A DNA stretch of 64,000 nucleotides from Polyangium spumosum (GCF_009649845.1 NZ_WJIE01000006.1:1-64000); one strand, 5' to 3'; shown: positions 17,401 through 27,105, numbered from the stretch's first letter. Notes: generated by a model from the sequence alone, not told the origin. Made by a program: numbers and translations.

Positions 17401-17906
17401 AGCGGCTCTTTTCGGTCCGGCTCCTCCGCGCCCCGGAAGAAGGGCCACCCCCGGCCCGCACCCTCCTCGGACAGAACCCGGAGCAGGAACAGGAGCAACC
17501 GCGGATGCGATAAAAGCCCGTAAACCGTCAACTTCTCGTCCGCCATCGCGCGCCCGACGTCCCACAGGGTCGTACCCCGCTCGGGCGTGCGCGAGAACAC
17601 CCTCGGGAGCCGCAACCAGCGGGACAAGCCGACGTTCACGAGGCGCCGGAGCACGGCTTCGTCGCCGCAGAGGGTCACCGACGGGATGCCCACGGTGCCG
17701 TCGTGGATCGTCAGCCGACCGTGATCGAAGCGCATCGTCAGCGTCTGCGTGGTGTCTTGCGCGACGACGAGCACGGAGCCACGGAGCGCGCGAAAGTCCT
17801 GCTTTTTCCGAGCAGAGCGGGAGACGTTCTGCCGGATCCGGTCCGCGAGCAGGAGGGCGAGGGTGTTTTCTTCCGTGCCTTCGGCGAGGTCGATGATCGG
17901 ATCCAC
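17397..17906 (-). CDS. Hypothetical protein (possible SCP2-like fold)
   Basis: A 169-residue protein with no signal peptide or TM helix. The central part (MRFDHGRLTIHDGTVGIPSV, TLCGDEAVLRRLVNVGLSRW) has the alternating strand/helix pattern of SCP2-like sterol/lipid-binding proteins, but the resemblance is weak and I would not assign a function. The N-terminal segment (ALLLADRIRQNVSRSARKK) is basic and helical. It sits between purD, 47 bp upstream, and the FHA pair, 31 bp downstream, all on the minus strand. Co-transcription with purD is possible. Confidence 0.65.
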   Translation of the reverse strand: MDPIIDLAEGTEENTLALLLADRIRQNVSRSARKKQDFRALRGSVLVVAQDTTQTLTMRFDHGRLTIHDGTVGIPSVTLCGDEAVLRRLVNVGLSRWLRLPRVFSRTPERGTTLWDVGRAMADEKLTVYGLLSHPRLLLFLLRVLSEEGAGRGWPFFRGAEEPDRKEPL

Positions 17907-17953
17907 GGCGGCGTGGAGAGGAGCATGACGGCCTCACGCCGCGCGGTCGAGCG

Positions 17954-19297
17954 CTACCGAGAGGCGACGCCGACCGAAGCGCCGATGTCCGTCCGGAAAT
18001 GCACGCCCGCGAAGGAGATGCGCCGCGCCGCCTCGTAGGCGCGCTCCCGCGCCTCCGCGATCGACGCGCCCACCGCCGTGACCGCGAGGACGCGCCCGCC
18101 GGCGGTGACGATCCCCTCGGCCGTCCTCTTCGTGCCCGCATGAAACACGGCCACGCCCGGCACCTCGGCCGCCGCGTCGAGCCCGCGGATCACGTCCCCC
18201 GCGCGGGGCGCGGCCGGATACCCCGCCGCCGCGAGCACCACGACGACCGCGCTCCGCGCAGGCGCGACCCGCACCGCCGTGGGATCGAGCTCGCCGCTCG
18301 CGACCGACGCGCACATCGCGGCGAGGTCTCCATCGAGGAGCGCGACGAGCGCCTCGCACTCGGGATCGCCGAAGCGGACGTTGTGCTCGAGCAGCATCGG
18401 CTCCCCCGCGGGCGTGATCATCAGCCCCGCGAAGAGCACGCCGCGCAGCGGTCGTCCGTCCGCGCGCATGCCGTCGATCGTCGGCCGCAAGATCTCTCGC
18501 TCGACCCGCGCGAGCAGCTCGGGGCCGACGTGCGGCGAGGGCGCGAACACGCCCATGCCGCCCGTGTTGGGGCCCTGGTCGCCGTCGAAGACGCGCTTGT
18601 GATCGCGGGCGACGGGCAGCACGAAGAGCGCGCTCCCATCGGTGACCGCGAGGACGCTCGCCTCCTCGCCGACGAGCGCCTCCTCGATCACGACCACGCT
18701 CCCTGCGTCGCCGAAGCGACGCTCGACGAGCATGGCGCGCGCCGCCTCGATCGCCTCGGCTTCCGTCTGCGCGACGACGACACCCTTGCCCGCGCAGAGG
18801 CCGTCGGCCTTCACGACCACGGGCGCGCCGCGCCGCCGGATCTCGGCCTCTGCGCCGGCCATGTCCGTCACGATGGCGAAGTCCGCCGTGGGGATCCGGT
18901 GCCGCGCGGCGAACTGCTTCATGAACGCCTTCGAGCCCTCGAGCCGCGCGGCCTCCGCGCTCGGCCCGAAGACCGCGATCCCCGCCGCTTCGAGCGCGTC
19001 GCTCACGCCCGCGCAGAGCGGCCCCTCCGGGCCCACGACCACGAGGTCCACGCTCTCCCGACGCGCGAGCTCGACGACCGGGGCGGCTTCCAGCCGCGCG
19101 ATCGAAGCGTTGTGGATCGGCGCCGTGCCCTCTCCGCCTTCGCTCACGGTCCCCGCGTTGCCCGGCGCCACGAGGACCTCCGCCGTCGTGCTCGACCGCG
19201 CGAGTGCCCTCGCCAGGGCGTGCTCTCGCGCGCCCGACCCGAGCACGAGCACCCGCCGCCCCGACGACCGCCCCGATCCGGAAGCCCGTTGATTCAC
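17954..19297 (-). CDS. purD: Phosphoribosylamine-glycine ligase
   Basis: A 447-residue GAR synthetase, the ATP-grasp enzyme that joins glycine to phosphoribosylamine in the second step of purine synthesis. The N-terminal strand-loop VLVLGSGAREHALARAL, VVVGPEGPLCAGVSDAL, the ATP-grasp core VVKADGLCAGKGVVVA, FDGDQGPNTGGMGVFAPSP and the metal-binding RFGDPECEAL are all conserved. Length is slightly above the usual 420-430 because of a 14-residue N-terminal leader from the GTG at 19297. An internal start nearer RRVLVLGS is possible. It is not beside other pur genes here. Confidence 0.96.
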   Translation of the reverse strand: MNQRASGSGRSSGRRVLVLGSGAREHALARALARSSTTAEVLVAPGNAGTVSEGGEGTAPIHNASIARLEAAPVVELARRESVDLVVVGPEGPLCAGVSDALEAAGIAVFGPSAEAARLEGSKAFMKQFAARHRIPTADFAIVTDMAGAEAEIRRRGAPVVVKADGLCAGKGVVVAQTEAEAIEAARAMLVERRFGDAGSVVVIEEALVGEEASVLAVTDGSALFVLPVARDHKRVFDGDQGPNTGGMGVFAPSPHVGPELLARVEREILRPTIDGMRADGRPLRGVLFAGLMITPAGEPMLLEHNVRFGDPECEALVALLDGDLAAMCASVASGELDPTAVRVAPARSAVVVVLAAAGYPAAPRAGDVIRGLDAAAEVPGVAVFHAGTKRTAEGIVTAGGRVLAVTAVGASIAEARERAYEAARRISFAGVHFRTDIGASVGVASR

Positions 19298-19460
19298 GGT
19301 GCGGCGGCTACCACGCGCCCCGAGCTCGCGCGAACGAAAAGTGGCCCCGCGCGCCGAGCAACCCCATGCGTACGGCCGCGCCCCGATCTTTTTTCGGGCG
19401 GGCGCTCGACAGGCGCGTCTCGATGCAGTACCACTGTGGCCGTTCGGGACCCGTCCCGTT

Positions 19461-19543
<83 letters not shown>

Positions 19544-19611
19544 TTGCTTTTGTCCCTGCTCGGCCCGCGGGGGGTTGCTCTCCTCAGGACTGGCCGTACG
19601 CTACGGTCGTC

Positions 19612-20397
19612 GTGGATTTTCTGTCCCCGGGCAACGACGAGCCACGCGAGGGTCGCGCCTTCCGGTGGGTCGCGTTCGTCGCGTCCGCCGCCCTCGTCGC
19701 CGCAGGCCTGCGGTTTGCCCTGCACGAACCGCTCGTCGCCGCCGTGGTGCTCGGCATCCTCGCCGTCGCCTGGATCGGCCGGTGGCTGTCGCGCAGGCGC
19801 CTGCGGCGCGTGCTTCGATCGGGAGACGTCATCGCGGTCTTGCGGAGCTGGGCGGGCTCGCTCGAGCGGGTCCCCTACCCGGCCACGATGGCGCCCCTCA
19901 TGGCGGCCACGGCGTTCGCCGCGTGTGGCTGGATCGACAAGGCGCGCGCCGCGCTCGCGACCGCCGAGCGAGGGCCCGTGTGGGAGGCGGCGATCGAGCA
20001 CCGCCTCTTCCTCGACACGCTCCTCCTCACGTTCGAGGGTGATCGCGACGCCGCGCTCGATCAAGCCCGCCGCCTCGTGCGTTTGCCCTTGCCGCGCTCC
20101 AGGGGCGTGCTCCGCGAGCGTGTCCTCGGCTTGCGCTCCGCGGCGTTCGCGCTCGCGCGCGCCTTCGCGCACCAGAGCGAGCCCGGCGACGACGAGCTGC
20201 TCGAGAGGGCGAGCGAGAACAGCCCGCTCGTCTTTTGGGCGATGCGGTACGCGGCCGCGATCGTGGCGATCGACCGCGGCGACAACGACAAGGCCACGCG
20301 CCTGCTCGCGGGCGCGCCGCCCTGGCCCGAGGAGTCGATCTTCCGCGCCTTCCACCTGGAGATCGAGGAGCGCGCGCGGCTCGCGCCTTCCGCTTGA
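19612..20397 (+). CDS. Hypothetical membrane protein with TPR-like helical domain
   Basis: A 261-residue protein. Two close hydrophobic helices near the N-terminus (WVAFVASAALVAAGLRFAL and AAVVLGILAVAWIGRWL) form a hairpin with a very short loop. A cytoplasmic all-alpha region of about 190 residues follows (AAFAACGWIDKARAALATAE, DNDKATRLLAGAPPWPEE) that reads like degenerate TPR-type helices. The GTG at 19612, 4 nt after a TACGGT box, is preferred. Upstream in-frame ATG codons lie inside the SRP RNA terminator region and encode no plausible protein. I do not recognise the family. Confidence 0.75.
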   Translation: MDFLSPGNDEPREGRAFRWVAFVASAALVAAGLRFALHEPLVAAVVLGILAVAWIGRWLSRRRLRRVLRSGDVIAVLRSWAGSLERVPYPATMAPLMAATAFAACGWIDKARAALATAERGPVWEAAIEHRLFLDTLLLTFEGDRDAALDQARRLVRLPLPRSRGVLRERVLGLRSAAFALARAFAHQSEPGDDELLERASENSPLVFWAMRYAAAIVAIDRGDNDKATRLLAGAPPWPEESIFRAFHLEIEERARLAPSA

Positions 20398-20471
20398 CGT
20401 GAACGCGTGATCCCGCCGCGGCACGAGGTCGCCCGGCAGCCGCTTGGCCGTCGTGCTAGAGCCAGCGCGCC

Positions 20472-21233
20472 ATGAGCGGCCTCGAAATCTTCAAGCAAGC
20501 CGATAGCTGGGCGAGCCTCGCGACGTTGACGGGTCTCGAGGTCGTGCTCGGGATCGACAACATCGTCTTCCTGACGCTCATGACGAACAAGCTGCCGCCG
20601 AAGCAGCAGCCCACGGCTCGCTCGCTCGGCCTCGCGCTCGCGCTCTTCATGCGCCTCGGCCTGCTCTTCGGGATCTCGTGGGTGATGGGCTTGAAGAGTG
20701 ATCTCTTCACCCTCCTCGGCCACGCGTTCTCCGCGCGCGACCTCATCCTGCTCGGCGGCGGCCTGTTCTTGATCGCGAAGAGCACGCACGAGATGTTCGA
20801 GCGCCTCGAGGTCGACACCCAGAAGGACGGCGCGCCCGTCAAGCACATCTCCTTCGCCTCGGCCGTCGCGCAGATCGTCCTGCTCGACATCGTCTTCTCG
20901 CTCGACTCGGTGATCACCGCGGTCGGCATGGCGAAGCACCTCAGCATCATGGCCACGGCCGTGGTGATCGCCGTCTTCGTGATGCTCCTCTTCGCCGGGG
21001 CGATCGGCCGCTTCGTCAACCGTCACCCGAGCATGCGGATCCTCGCGCTGAGCTTCCTCCTGCTCATCGGCGTGCTGCTCGTGGCCGAGGGCATGCGCCA
21101 GCACATCAACAAGGGCTACGTCTACTTCGCGATGGCGTTCTCGCTCGGCGTCGAGCTCATCAACATGAAGCTGCGCGTCCGCCAGCAGGCGCCCGTCGAG
21201 CTCCACAACCCCTACGAGGATCGCGCGCAGTGA
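20472..21233 (+). CDS. TerC-family integral membrane protein
   Basis: A 253-residue polytopic protein of the TerC/Alx/YgdQ superfamily, with about seven TM helices. The diagnostic acidic motifs are present: GIDNIVFLTLM in TM1 and DIVFSLDSVITAVGM in the middle of the protein. Family members act in manganese or calcium efflux and metal loading of exported proteins; some are tied to tellurite resistance. It has no CBS or CorC domain. The stop overlaps the start of the next lipoprotein gene (GTGA), so the two are translationally coupled. Confidence 0.93.
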   Translation: MSGLEIFKQADSWASLATLTGLEVVLGIDNIVFLTLMTNKLPPKQQPTARSLGLALALFMRLGLLFGISWVMGLKSDLFTLLGHAFSARDLILLGGGLFLIAKSTHEMFERLEVDTQKDGAPVKHISFASAVAQIVLLDIVFSLDSVITAVGMAKHLSIMATAVVIAVFVMLLFAGAIGRFVNRHPSMRILALSFLLLIGVLLVAEGMRQHINKGYVYFAMAFSLGVELINMKLRVRQQAPVELHNPYEDRAQ

Positions 21234-21775
21234 ACCGCTCTCTGCACCTCGCCACGCTCGCCGCTTCGATGTTCGCCCTCGCGGGTTGTCCCGAGGGCTC
21301 CGCCGTCGGCGCGCAGAACCCCGACGCGAGCGCGCCCGTCGACGCCGGCGTCACGGACGCACAGGGCACGGTACCTTGGCAGTCGTCGTCGTCCGCGCCC
21401 GCCGCTCCGCCCGCGACGCCGAGCGAGCGCCCCTCGCTCGAGCTCTTGCAGCTCACGCTCACGTCCGACGTGCAGAAGAAGGAGCCCGTCGACACGCTCG
21501 ACGTCGCGCCTCCCGGGACACGCGTCTACGCGCACCTCAAGCTGCGCAACCGATCGCAGGACCAGCGCAAGGTGCACATCGACTTCCTCGTGAACGGCAA
21601 GGTCCGCACGCCGCTCGACCTCACGGTCGAGCCTTCGTGGTCGTACCGCACGTGGGGCTACAACACGATGCAGGCGGGCGACACCGGCGAGCTCGAGGTG
21701 CGCGTCTTCGACGACGGCGGCGCGACGCTCGCCACGGCGCGGCTGCCCATCCAGGCCAGGTCGAAGGCCAAGTAG
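21230..21775 (+). CDS. Lipoprotein with DUF2914-like domain
   Basis: A 181-residue exported protein. The start is GTG at 21230, overlapping the TerC stop by 4 bp. The signal ends in a lipobox (SMFALAGC), followed by an Ala/Pro/Ser linker to about residue 65. The C-terminal 110 residues form a beta-rich domain (RVYAHLKLRNRSQDQRKV, SWSYRTWGYNTMQ, GELEVRVFDDGGATLA) resembling DUF2914, a domain often attached to envelope proteins. Coupling to TerC suggests a joint envelope role, which is inference. Confidence 0.78.
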   Translation: MNRSLHLATLAASMFALAGCPEGSAVGAQNPDASAPVDAGVTDAQGTVPWQSSSSAPAAPPATPSERPSLELLQLTLTSDVQKKEPVDTLDVAPPGTRVYAHLKLRNRSQDQRKVHIDFLVNGKVRTPLDLTVEPSWSYRTWGYNTMQAGDTGELEVRVFDDGGATLATARLPIQARSKAK

Positions 21776-21804
21776 GCGCCGCGCGCGTGGCGCGAGCCGC
21801 CGCG

Positions 21805-22425
21805 TTACGAGCAGCGCCTCCAGTGCAACTGCAGGTGCTGCGCGCCCCACATCGGCGTGAGCCGGACACGGCCCGAGGCCCCGGGGTTGCCGATGGTGCT
21901 CACGTTCAGCGCGGTGCGGATGTTGAGCGGCCGCGAGGCCCCGCACGGCGAGAACGGACCCACGGCCTCGGGCGGCTCGCGCACGTGGAAACGAGCCGCG
22001 AACGGTCCACGCAGCGTCGACTGCACCGGGTTCGTGCCGAGCTCACCCGTGAAGTACCGCTCCACGTCGAGCGTCGCGGTCACGCCGGCGTCGAGCTCCG
22101 CGTAGCCGCGGTATCCGTACGCGCTCGACACGGCGTACGAGTAGCCGGGCGTGTGATCGAGATCGATCATCACCTGGCAAAACACCCGTTGCTCCGAGGG
22201 CGACACGCCGGGCCCGGCTTCGACCGAGAGAGCACCGTTGACGAAGACGAGCATCCCCAGGTCCTGCGTGAGGATCGCGGTCACGGAACCCGACGGGCAC
22301 CCGGTGCCGAGCGCCGTGATCGAACGAATGGAGGCCCGGGGCGGCGCCTGCGCCTCCGCGGCCGAGGGCGCGACGAGCGCCGAGAGCCCGAGCCCGAACA
22401 ACACCCGAGCCAACGTCTTTTTCAT
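21805..22425 (-). CDS. DUF4360 family secreted protein
   Basis: A 206-residue secreted protein with a Sec signal peptide (MKKTLARVLFGLGLSALVAP, cleavage near AEA). The mature part has the DUF4360 hallmarks: an early GTGCPSGSV motif, QRVFCQVMIDLD, YSYAVSSAYGYRGYAELDAG, and a C-terminal pair of cysteines (SPCGAS and RRCS). A strong ribosome-binding site (GGGAGGG) precedes the ATG at 22425. The family is common in fungi and actinobacteria/myxobacteria and has no proven function. It is convergent with the TerC-linked lipoprotein and divergent from ppc. Confidence 0.87.
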   Translation of the reverse strand: MKKTLARVLFGLGLSALVAPSAAEAQAPPRASIRSITALGTGCPSGSVTAILTQDLGMLVFVNGALSVEAGPGVSPSEQRVFCQVMIDLDHTPGYSYAVSSAYGYRGYAELDAGVTATLDVERYFTGELGTNPVQSTLRGPFAARFHVREPPEAVGPFSPCGASRPLNIRTALNVSTIGNPGASGRVRLTPMWGAQHLQLHWRRCS

Positions 22426-22637
22426 GGTTTCCCTCCCCCTGGGGCCCGCGCCCCGGATGCGTGCGTCCGGCGCTGTCCCTGACGCGCCGGCCGTGAACAC
22501 GTCGGGCCGATCGAGCCCATCGGCAAGACGATCCGTGCACCACCAACGATTCGCCTCGTGGTCACGGATTCCCTGGGAAACACCGATTCGATGGTTGGTC
22601 GTCTTCTTCCGCCTCCCCTCGGCGTACACTCCAGGTC

Positions 22638-25370
22638 ATGAGCCGCGAAGTCGACGCTCCGCTCCGCTCCGACGTCCGTTTCCTCGGTCGCCTGCTCGGC
22701 GAGGTGCTGGTCGAACAGGAGGGCGAGGCGCTCTTCGCCGTGGAGGAGGTGATCCGCAAGCTCTCGATCCAGAGGCGTCGGGGCCCACGCGCGGAGAGAG
22801 AGGAGGCGCAGCAGGAGCTCGTGCGGCTGCTCGAGGCGCTGCCGATCGAGCAGGCCGAGCCCGTGCTCCGCGCCTTCGCGATGTACTTCCGCCTCGTCAA
22901 CATCGCCGAGCAACACCACCGCATCCGGCGCGCGCGCGCCCACGCGAGCAGCCCCGGCGAGCCGCCGCAACGCGGTTCGCTCGCGGCAGTCATGACCGCC
23001 GCGAAGGACGCGGGCGTCTCGGCCGAGGCCATGCGCGAGGCGCTCGCGCGTCTCGAGGTGACGCTCACGCTCACGGCGCACCCCACCGAGGCGGCGCGGC
23101 GCACGGTGCTCGAGAAGCTCTACCGCATCGCGCGTCGCCTCGAGGAGCGCGACCGATGCCACCTGCTCCCTCGCGAGGAGGAGGAAGCACGCGCCGCCAT
23201 CCGCGAGGAGATCACCTTGCTCTGGCAGACCGACGAGGTCCGTCGAGAAAAACCCACCGTCGGCGACGAGGTGAAGAACGTCCTCTGGTACGTCGAGGAG
23301 ATCCTCTGGGACCTCCTGCCCGAGCTCAGCGAGGAGCTCGGCCGCGCGTTCGAACGTGCGTACGGCGAGCCGCTCGCCGCGCGGACGTCGCCGCTCCGGA
23401 TCCACGCCTGGCCCGGCGGCGACATGGACGGCAACCCCAACGTGACGCCCGAGGTCGTCGAGGACGCGATCCGCGCGTATCGCGCCCGCGGCCTGCGGCG
23501 CTTGATCGGGGCCGTGCGCGAGCTCGGCGGCTCGCTCTCGCAGTCGTCGCGGCACGTGCGCGTGCCGGAGTCGCTCATCGTCTCGCTCGCGGACGACGCG
23601 GTCGTGATGCCCGGCGTGGCCGCGCAGGAGAGCGCGCAGACCGAGGGCGAGCCGTGGCGGCGCAAGCTGCGCTTCGTGGAGGCTCGGCTCGCGGCGACGC
23701 TCGAAGCCGTGGAGCAGGAGCGCCAGGTGGCCCGGCAACGCATGCCGCGGCTCGGCAGCGTGCCGCCGCCTTCACGAGGTCACGCGGGCGTGATCGGCAG
23801 CCACGCCGAGCTCGGCGTCGCGTACCGGACGAGCGAGGAGCTCCATCGCGACCTCTCGCTCGTCGCGGACACGCTGCGCGAGGCGAACGCCTCGAACGCC
23901 GGGGAGAAGCGGGCGCGCGCCCTCGCCGAGCGGGTGCGTGTCCTCGGCCTGTCGATCGCCGAGCTCGAGCTCCGCGCGCCCGCGGAGGACGCGATCGCCG
24001 CGGCGGCGTGGCTCGCGGGCGGCGGCGACGAGACGCCCGGCGCGGCGCGCCTGCTCGCCGCGCTGCGCAAGCTCGCCGAGGCGCAGCGCGAGTACGGCGA
24101 GCGCGCGGCGCGCACGTTGATCCTCTCCATGACCCAGCGCGCCGACGACATCCTCGCGGCGCTCACGCTGGCGCGGGCCGCGGGCCTGTACGACGTCGAC
24201 AAACATGCCGTCACGGTCGACATCGTCCCGCTCTTCGAGACACACGACGCGCTCGTCTCTGCGCCGAACATCCTGCGCGAGCTGCTCGCGCACCCCGCGT
24301 ATCGGCGCCACCTCTCGGCCCGCGGCGCGCAGGAGGTGATGGTCGGCTACAGCGACTCGGGCAAGGAAGTCGGGCTCCTCGCGGCGGCCTTCGCGCTCCG
24401 CAAGGCGCAGACCGAGCTCACGAAGGTCTCGCGCGAGGCGGGCATCGCGCTCCGGGTGTTTCATGGCCGCGGCGAGTCCGTGGCGCGGGGCGGAGGCCCG
24501 GCGCAGCAGGCGATCCTGGCGCTGCCGGCGGGCAGCGTGGCCGGGCGGTACAAGGCGACGGAGCAGGGCGAGGCGCTCGATCACAAGTATGCGCGCCCCG
24601 AGCTCGCCTTGCGTACGCTCGAGCTCGTGGTCGGCGGCGCCTTGCTGCACACCCTCGGCGCCGAGGAGCGCCCCTCGGACGAGGACGAGCGTCGTTATGC
24701 CGAGGCCTTCGAGGAGCTCGCGGAGGAGGGGCGGCGTGTTTATCGCGGGCTCGTCTGGGAGCACCCTCGTTTCGTCGATTTCTTCACCACCGCGACGCCG
24801 GTCGACGAGATCGCGCGTTTGCCGATCGGTTCGCGCCCGAGCAAGCGCAAGTCGGGCGGCCTCGAGGTGCTGCGGGCGATCCCGTGGGTCTTCGGCTGGA
24901 CGCAGACGCGGGCGATCTTGCCTGGCTGGTATGGCGTCGGCAGCGCGCTCGAGGCCTTCGCGCGACACGAAGGCGGCGAGGAGCTGCTCGTCGAAATGAC
25001 GAGGCGCTGGCCCTTCTTCCGGACCGTGCTCGACAACGTGCAAATGGTGCTCGCGAAGAGCGACATGGAGATCGCCGCTCGTTACGCGGCCCTCGCCGCG
25101 CCCGCCACCCGCAAGGCCATCTGGCCCCGCATCCAGGACGAGCACGCGCGCACCGTGCAATGGATTCGCCGTCTCTTCGGGGTGAAACGATTGCTGGATG
25201 GGAACCCCACGTTGCAGAGGTCGATCGACCTCCGCAACCCCTACGTGGACCCGATGTCGTTCTTGCAGGTGGCGCTGCTCCGGCGGAAGCGCGCGGGGGA
25301 CGGGCATTGCGACCGGGCGATCCTGCTGTCGATCAACGGGATCGCCGCGGGGATGCGCAATACGGGTTAG
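22638..25370 (+). CDS. ppc: Phosphoenolpyruvate carboxylase
   Basis: A 910-residue anaplerotic enzyme that makes oxaloacetate from PEP and bicarbonate. Family marks are catalytic His148 in LTAHPTEAARRTVLEKL, the substrate loop WPGGDMDGNPNVT, EVMVGYSDSGKEVG, the mobile loop FHGRGESVARGGGP (Glu replaces the more usual Gly/Thr), GSRPSKRK, and the invariant C-terminal end GMRNTG, showing the gene is complete. Length fits bacterial PEPCs. A TACACT box lies 8 nt before the ATG. The stop is only 1 bp from the stop of the convergent downstream gene, with no visible terminator between. Confidence 0.97.
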   Translation: MSREVDAPLRSDVRFLGRLLGEVLVEQEGEALFAVEEVIRKLSIQRRRGPRAEREEAQQELVRLLEALPIEQAEPVLRAFAMYFRLVNIAEQHHRIRRARAHASSPGEPPQRGSLAAVMTAAKDAGVSAEAMREALARLEVTLTLTAHPTEAARRTVLEKLYRIARRLEERDRCHLLPREEEEARAAIREEITLLWQTDEVRREKPTVGDEVKNVLWYVEEILWDLLPELSEELGRAFERAYGEPLAARTSPLRIHAWPGGDMDGNPNVTPEVVEDAIRAYRARGLRRLIGAVRELGGSLSQSSRHVRVPESLIVSLADDAVVMPGVAAQESAQTEGEPWRRKLRFVEARLAATLEAVEQERQVARQRMPRLGSVPPPSRGHAGVIGSHAELGVAYRTSEELHRDLSLVADTLREANASNAGEKRARALAERVRVLGLSIAELELRAPAEDAIAAAAWLAGGGDETPGAARLLAALRKLAEAQREYGERAARTLILSMTQRADDILAALTLARAAGLYDVDKHAVTVDIVPLFETHDALVSAPNILRELLAHPAYRRHLSARGAQEVMVGYSDSGKEVGLLAAAFALRKAQTELTKVSREAGIALRVFHGRGESVARGGGPAQQAILALPAGSVAGRYKATEQGEALDHKYARPELALRTLELVVGGALLHTLGAEERPSDEDERRYAEAFEELAEEGRRVYRGLVWEHPRFVDFFTTATPVDEIARLPIGSRPSKRKSGGLEVLRAIPWVFGWTQTRAILPGWYGVGSALEAFARHEGGEELLVEMTRRWPFFRTVLDNVQMVLAKSDMEIAARYAALAAPATRKAIWPRIQDEHARTVQWIRRLFGVKRLLDGNPTLQRSIDLRNPYVDPMSFLQVALLRRKRAGDGHCDRAILLSINGIAAGMRNTG

Positions 25371-25371
25371 G

Positions 25372-26133
25372 CTAGAAGAGACGCGTGCCGTCGATGCCGC
25401 AGCCCGGATCGCCGGGCTCGCACTTGCCGCCGCCCGTCTTGGGGCCCTCGTTCGGCTTCGGCCCGGTGCCCGGACGGCCGGGGCGCGTGGGGGGGGCCTC
25501 GTTCGCCGCGTTTTTTTTCTCCTCGAGCTCGCGCGCCTTTTGTTTCTCCTCCTCCAATCGCCGCGCGACCTCGTCCATTCGCTTGGCGTCCGCGTCGAGC
25601 TTCGCCCGGAGCTTCGCCGCCTCCTCGCGTGTCGCCGCCGCGTCGGCCGCCTGGCTCGCGAGCAGCGCGTCCTGGTCCGGCTTGATCTTGCCGAAATACA
25701 GGCCCATTCCGCCGCCGATCAGCGCCGCGGCGCCGAGCACGCACGAGACGAGGGCGCGCTTCAGCTTCTTTTTTTTCTCGTCCTCGCGCAGCGCCGCGAG
25801 CGCGCGCTCGTGCTCGTCGGCCTTGCGCATCATCTCGAGGCGCGCTTGCGTCTCGACCTCGGCGCGCGCGCGCTCCACCTCGGCGAGCCGGAGCGCCTCG
25901 AGCCTGGCCGCCTCCGCGCGCCGCGCCGCCTCTTCACGCGCGATTCGCTCGGCCTCTTCGCGCGCCTTTTGCATCAAAGCTTCCGCCTCGCGCCGCGCCG
26001 CGTCTTCACGCGCGGTTCGCTCGGCCTCGACGCGCGCCCGCGCGGCCTCTTCCTCCGCGCGCACGGCCTCCTCGTGCAGGGAAAGGAGCTGATTCAGCGA
26101 AAAAAGGACGGAGTTGTCTCGCGTGGCGGACAT
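25372..26133 (-). CDS. Coiled-coil protein with single TM helix
   Basis: A 253-residue protein of unknown function. Residues about 15-125 form a long, highly charged coiled coil dominated by Ala, Arg and Glu (EEEAARARVEAERTAREDAA). One TM helix follows (ALVSCVLGAAALIGGGMGLY), then a second coiled coil (AAKLRAKLDADAKRMDEVAR) and a Pro/Gly-rich tail ending CEPGDPGCGIDGTRLF. The two cysteines in that tail would lie in the periplasm if the N-terminus is cytoplasmic. Similar plectin-like proteins often accompany myxobacterial kinases. ATG at 26133 gives a compact start; codons further upstream have no protein-like pattern. Confidence 0.75.
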   Translation of the reverse strand: MSATRDNSVLFSLNQLLSLHEEAVRAEEEAARARVEAERTAREDAARREAEALMQKAREEAERIAREEAARRAEAARLEALRLAEVERARAEVETQARLEMMRKADEHERALAALREDEKKKKLKRALVSCVLGAAALIGGGMGLYFGKIKPDQDALLASQAADAAATREEAAKLRAKLDADAKRMDEVARRLEEEKQKARELEEKKNAANEAPPTRPGRPGTGPKPNEGPKTGGGKCEPGDPGCGIDGTRLF

Positions 26134-26319
26134 GGGGGCATGCCTCCCGATAGGGCAAAGGATCACGACATCGACGAGGCGCGCCGGAAGGGCGCCATCA
26201 CGTCGAGCGCAGGGATTGGACGCCGCTCCCTCATGGAACTTTGAACCCTCCCGGTAAATTTTTCGCCAGCGCGACCCGGACGTCTTGAATGTGCGCCGCC
26301 TTGCCGCTACGGATGGAAC

Positions 26320-27105
26320 ATGCCCGACATCCTTGCAGAGGCCTCCTTGCCCGAGCTGGCCTTGCTGATGCTCGCCTTTTTCGGGGGATTGACGCTCTTC
26401 AACGTCCCGATCGGATTCGCGCTCGAGCGCCTGCTCCCGCACCGCCGCGTCTTCGCCGTCCCCCTCGCCGAGGGTCAGTACCGCTTCGAGCTCGTGGGGA
26501 ACCTCGTCTTCCTCGTGGTCGCCGTGACGACCTTCACGGCCGTCCTCTCCTCGGGCCTCGTGCGTTTCGGCGAGACCTCGCTCCTGCGGGACGGCCTCAC
26601 GTTCTTCGCGGTGAGCGCGAGCTTTCAGGTTTATTATTACGGCCTGCATCGGGCCATGCACCACCGGGCGCTCGTGCGGTTTCACCGGTGGCATCATCGC
26701 TCCCAGGTGACCACGCCGCTCACGGGCCAATCGATGCACTTCGTCGAGGCCTGCGCCTGGATGATCGGATATGCCGGGATCCCGCTCGCCATGTCGTACG
26801 TGGCGCCGATCGGCTTCTGGGGCTGGACCGCCTATCTGATGGTCAACATCGGCGGCAACATCGTCGGTCACTCGAACGTGGAGCTCACGCGCTCCGTCGC
26901 GGGCATCCGGTGGAAATCGATCAACGCGAACCCCTTCGTCTATCACGCGCTCCACCACGCCCGCTGGACAGGCCATTACAGCTTCCAGGCCGCCACGATG
27001 GATCGGCTCTTCGGCACCGAATGGAAGGACTGGCCCGCGCTCCTCCAGCGCGTCATGGACGGTAAGCCGCTCCGGAGCCTCAAGGAGCGCGCCGAGCCCT
27101 CTTGA
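26320..27105 (+). CDS. Sterol desaturase / fatty acid hydroxylase family protein
   Basis: A 261-residue membrane di-iron enzyme. Four or so TM segments surround the histidine clusters of the family: HRAMHH (H110, H114), HRWHH (H122, H125, H126), then NIVGHSN and HALHH (H209, H212, H213). Family members insert oxygen into sterols, fatty acids or carotenoids in the membrane. The substrate cannot be told from sequence, although myxobacteria make unusual lipids and sterols. Its 3' end is followed by two hairpins. It stands alone, divergent from the coiled-coil protein. Confidence 0.92.
   Translation: MPDILAEASLPELALLMLAFFGGLTLFNVPIGFALERLLPHRRVFAVPLAEGQYRFELVGNLVFLVVAVTTFTAVLSSGLVRFGETSLLRDGLTFFAVSASFQVYYYGLHRAMHHRALVRFHRWHHRSQVTTPLTGQSMHFVEACAWMIGYAGIPLAMSYVAPIGFWGWTAYLMVNIGGNIVGHSNVELTRSVAGIRWKSINANPFVYHALHHARWTGHYSFQAATMDRLFGTEWKDWPALLQRVMDGKPLRSLKERAEPS

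Noticed and set aside
22238-25375. Long plus-strand reading frame overlapping ppc in another frame
   Set aside because: Composition is Arg/Ala/Gly-rich as expected for frame shadows of high-GC genes; ppc in its own frame is unmistakable.
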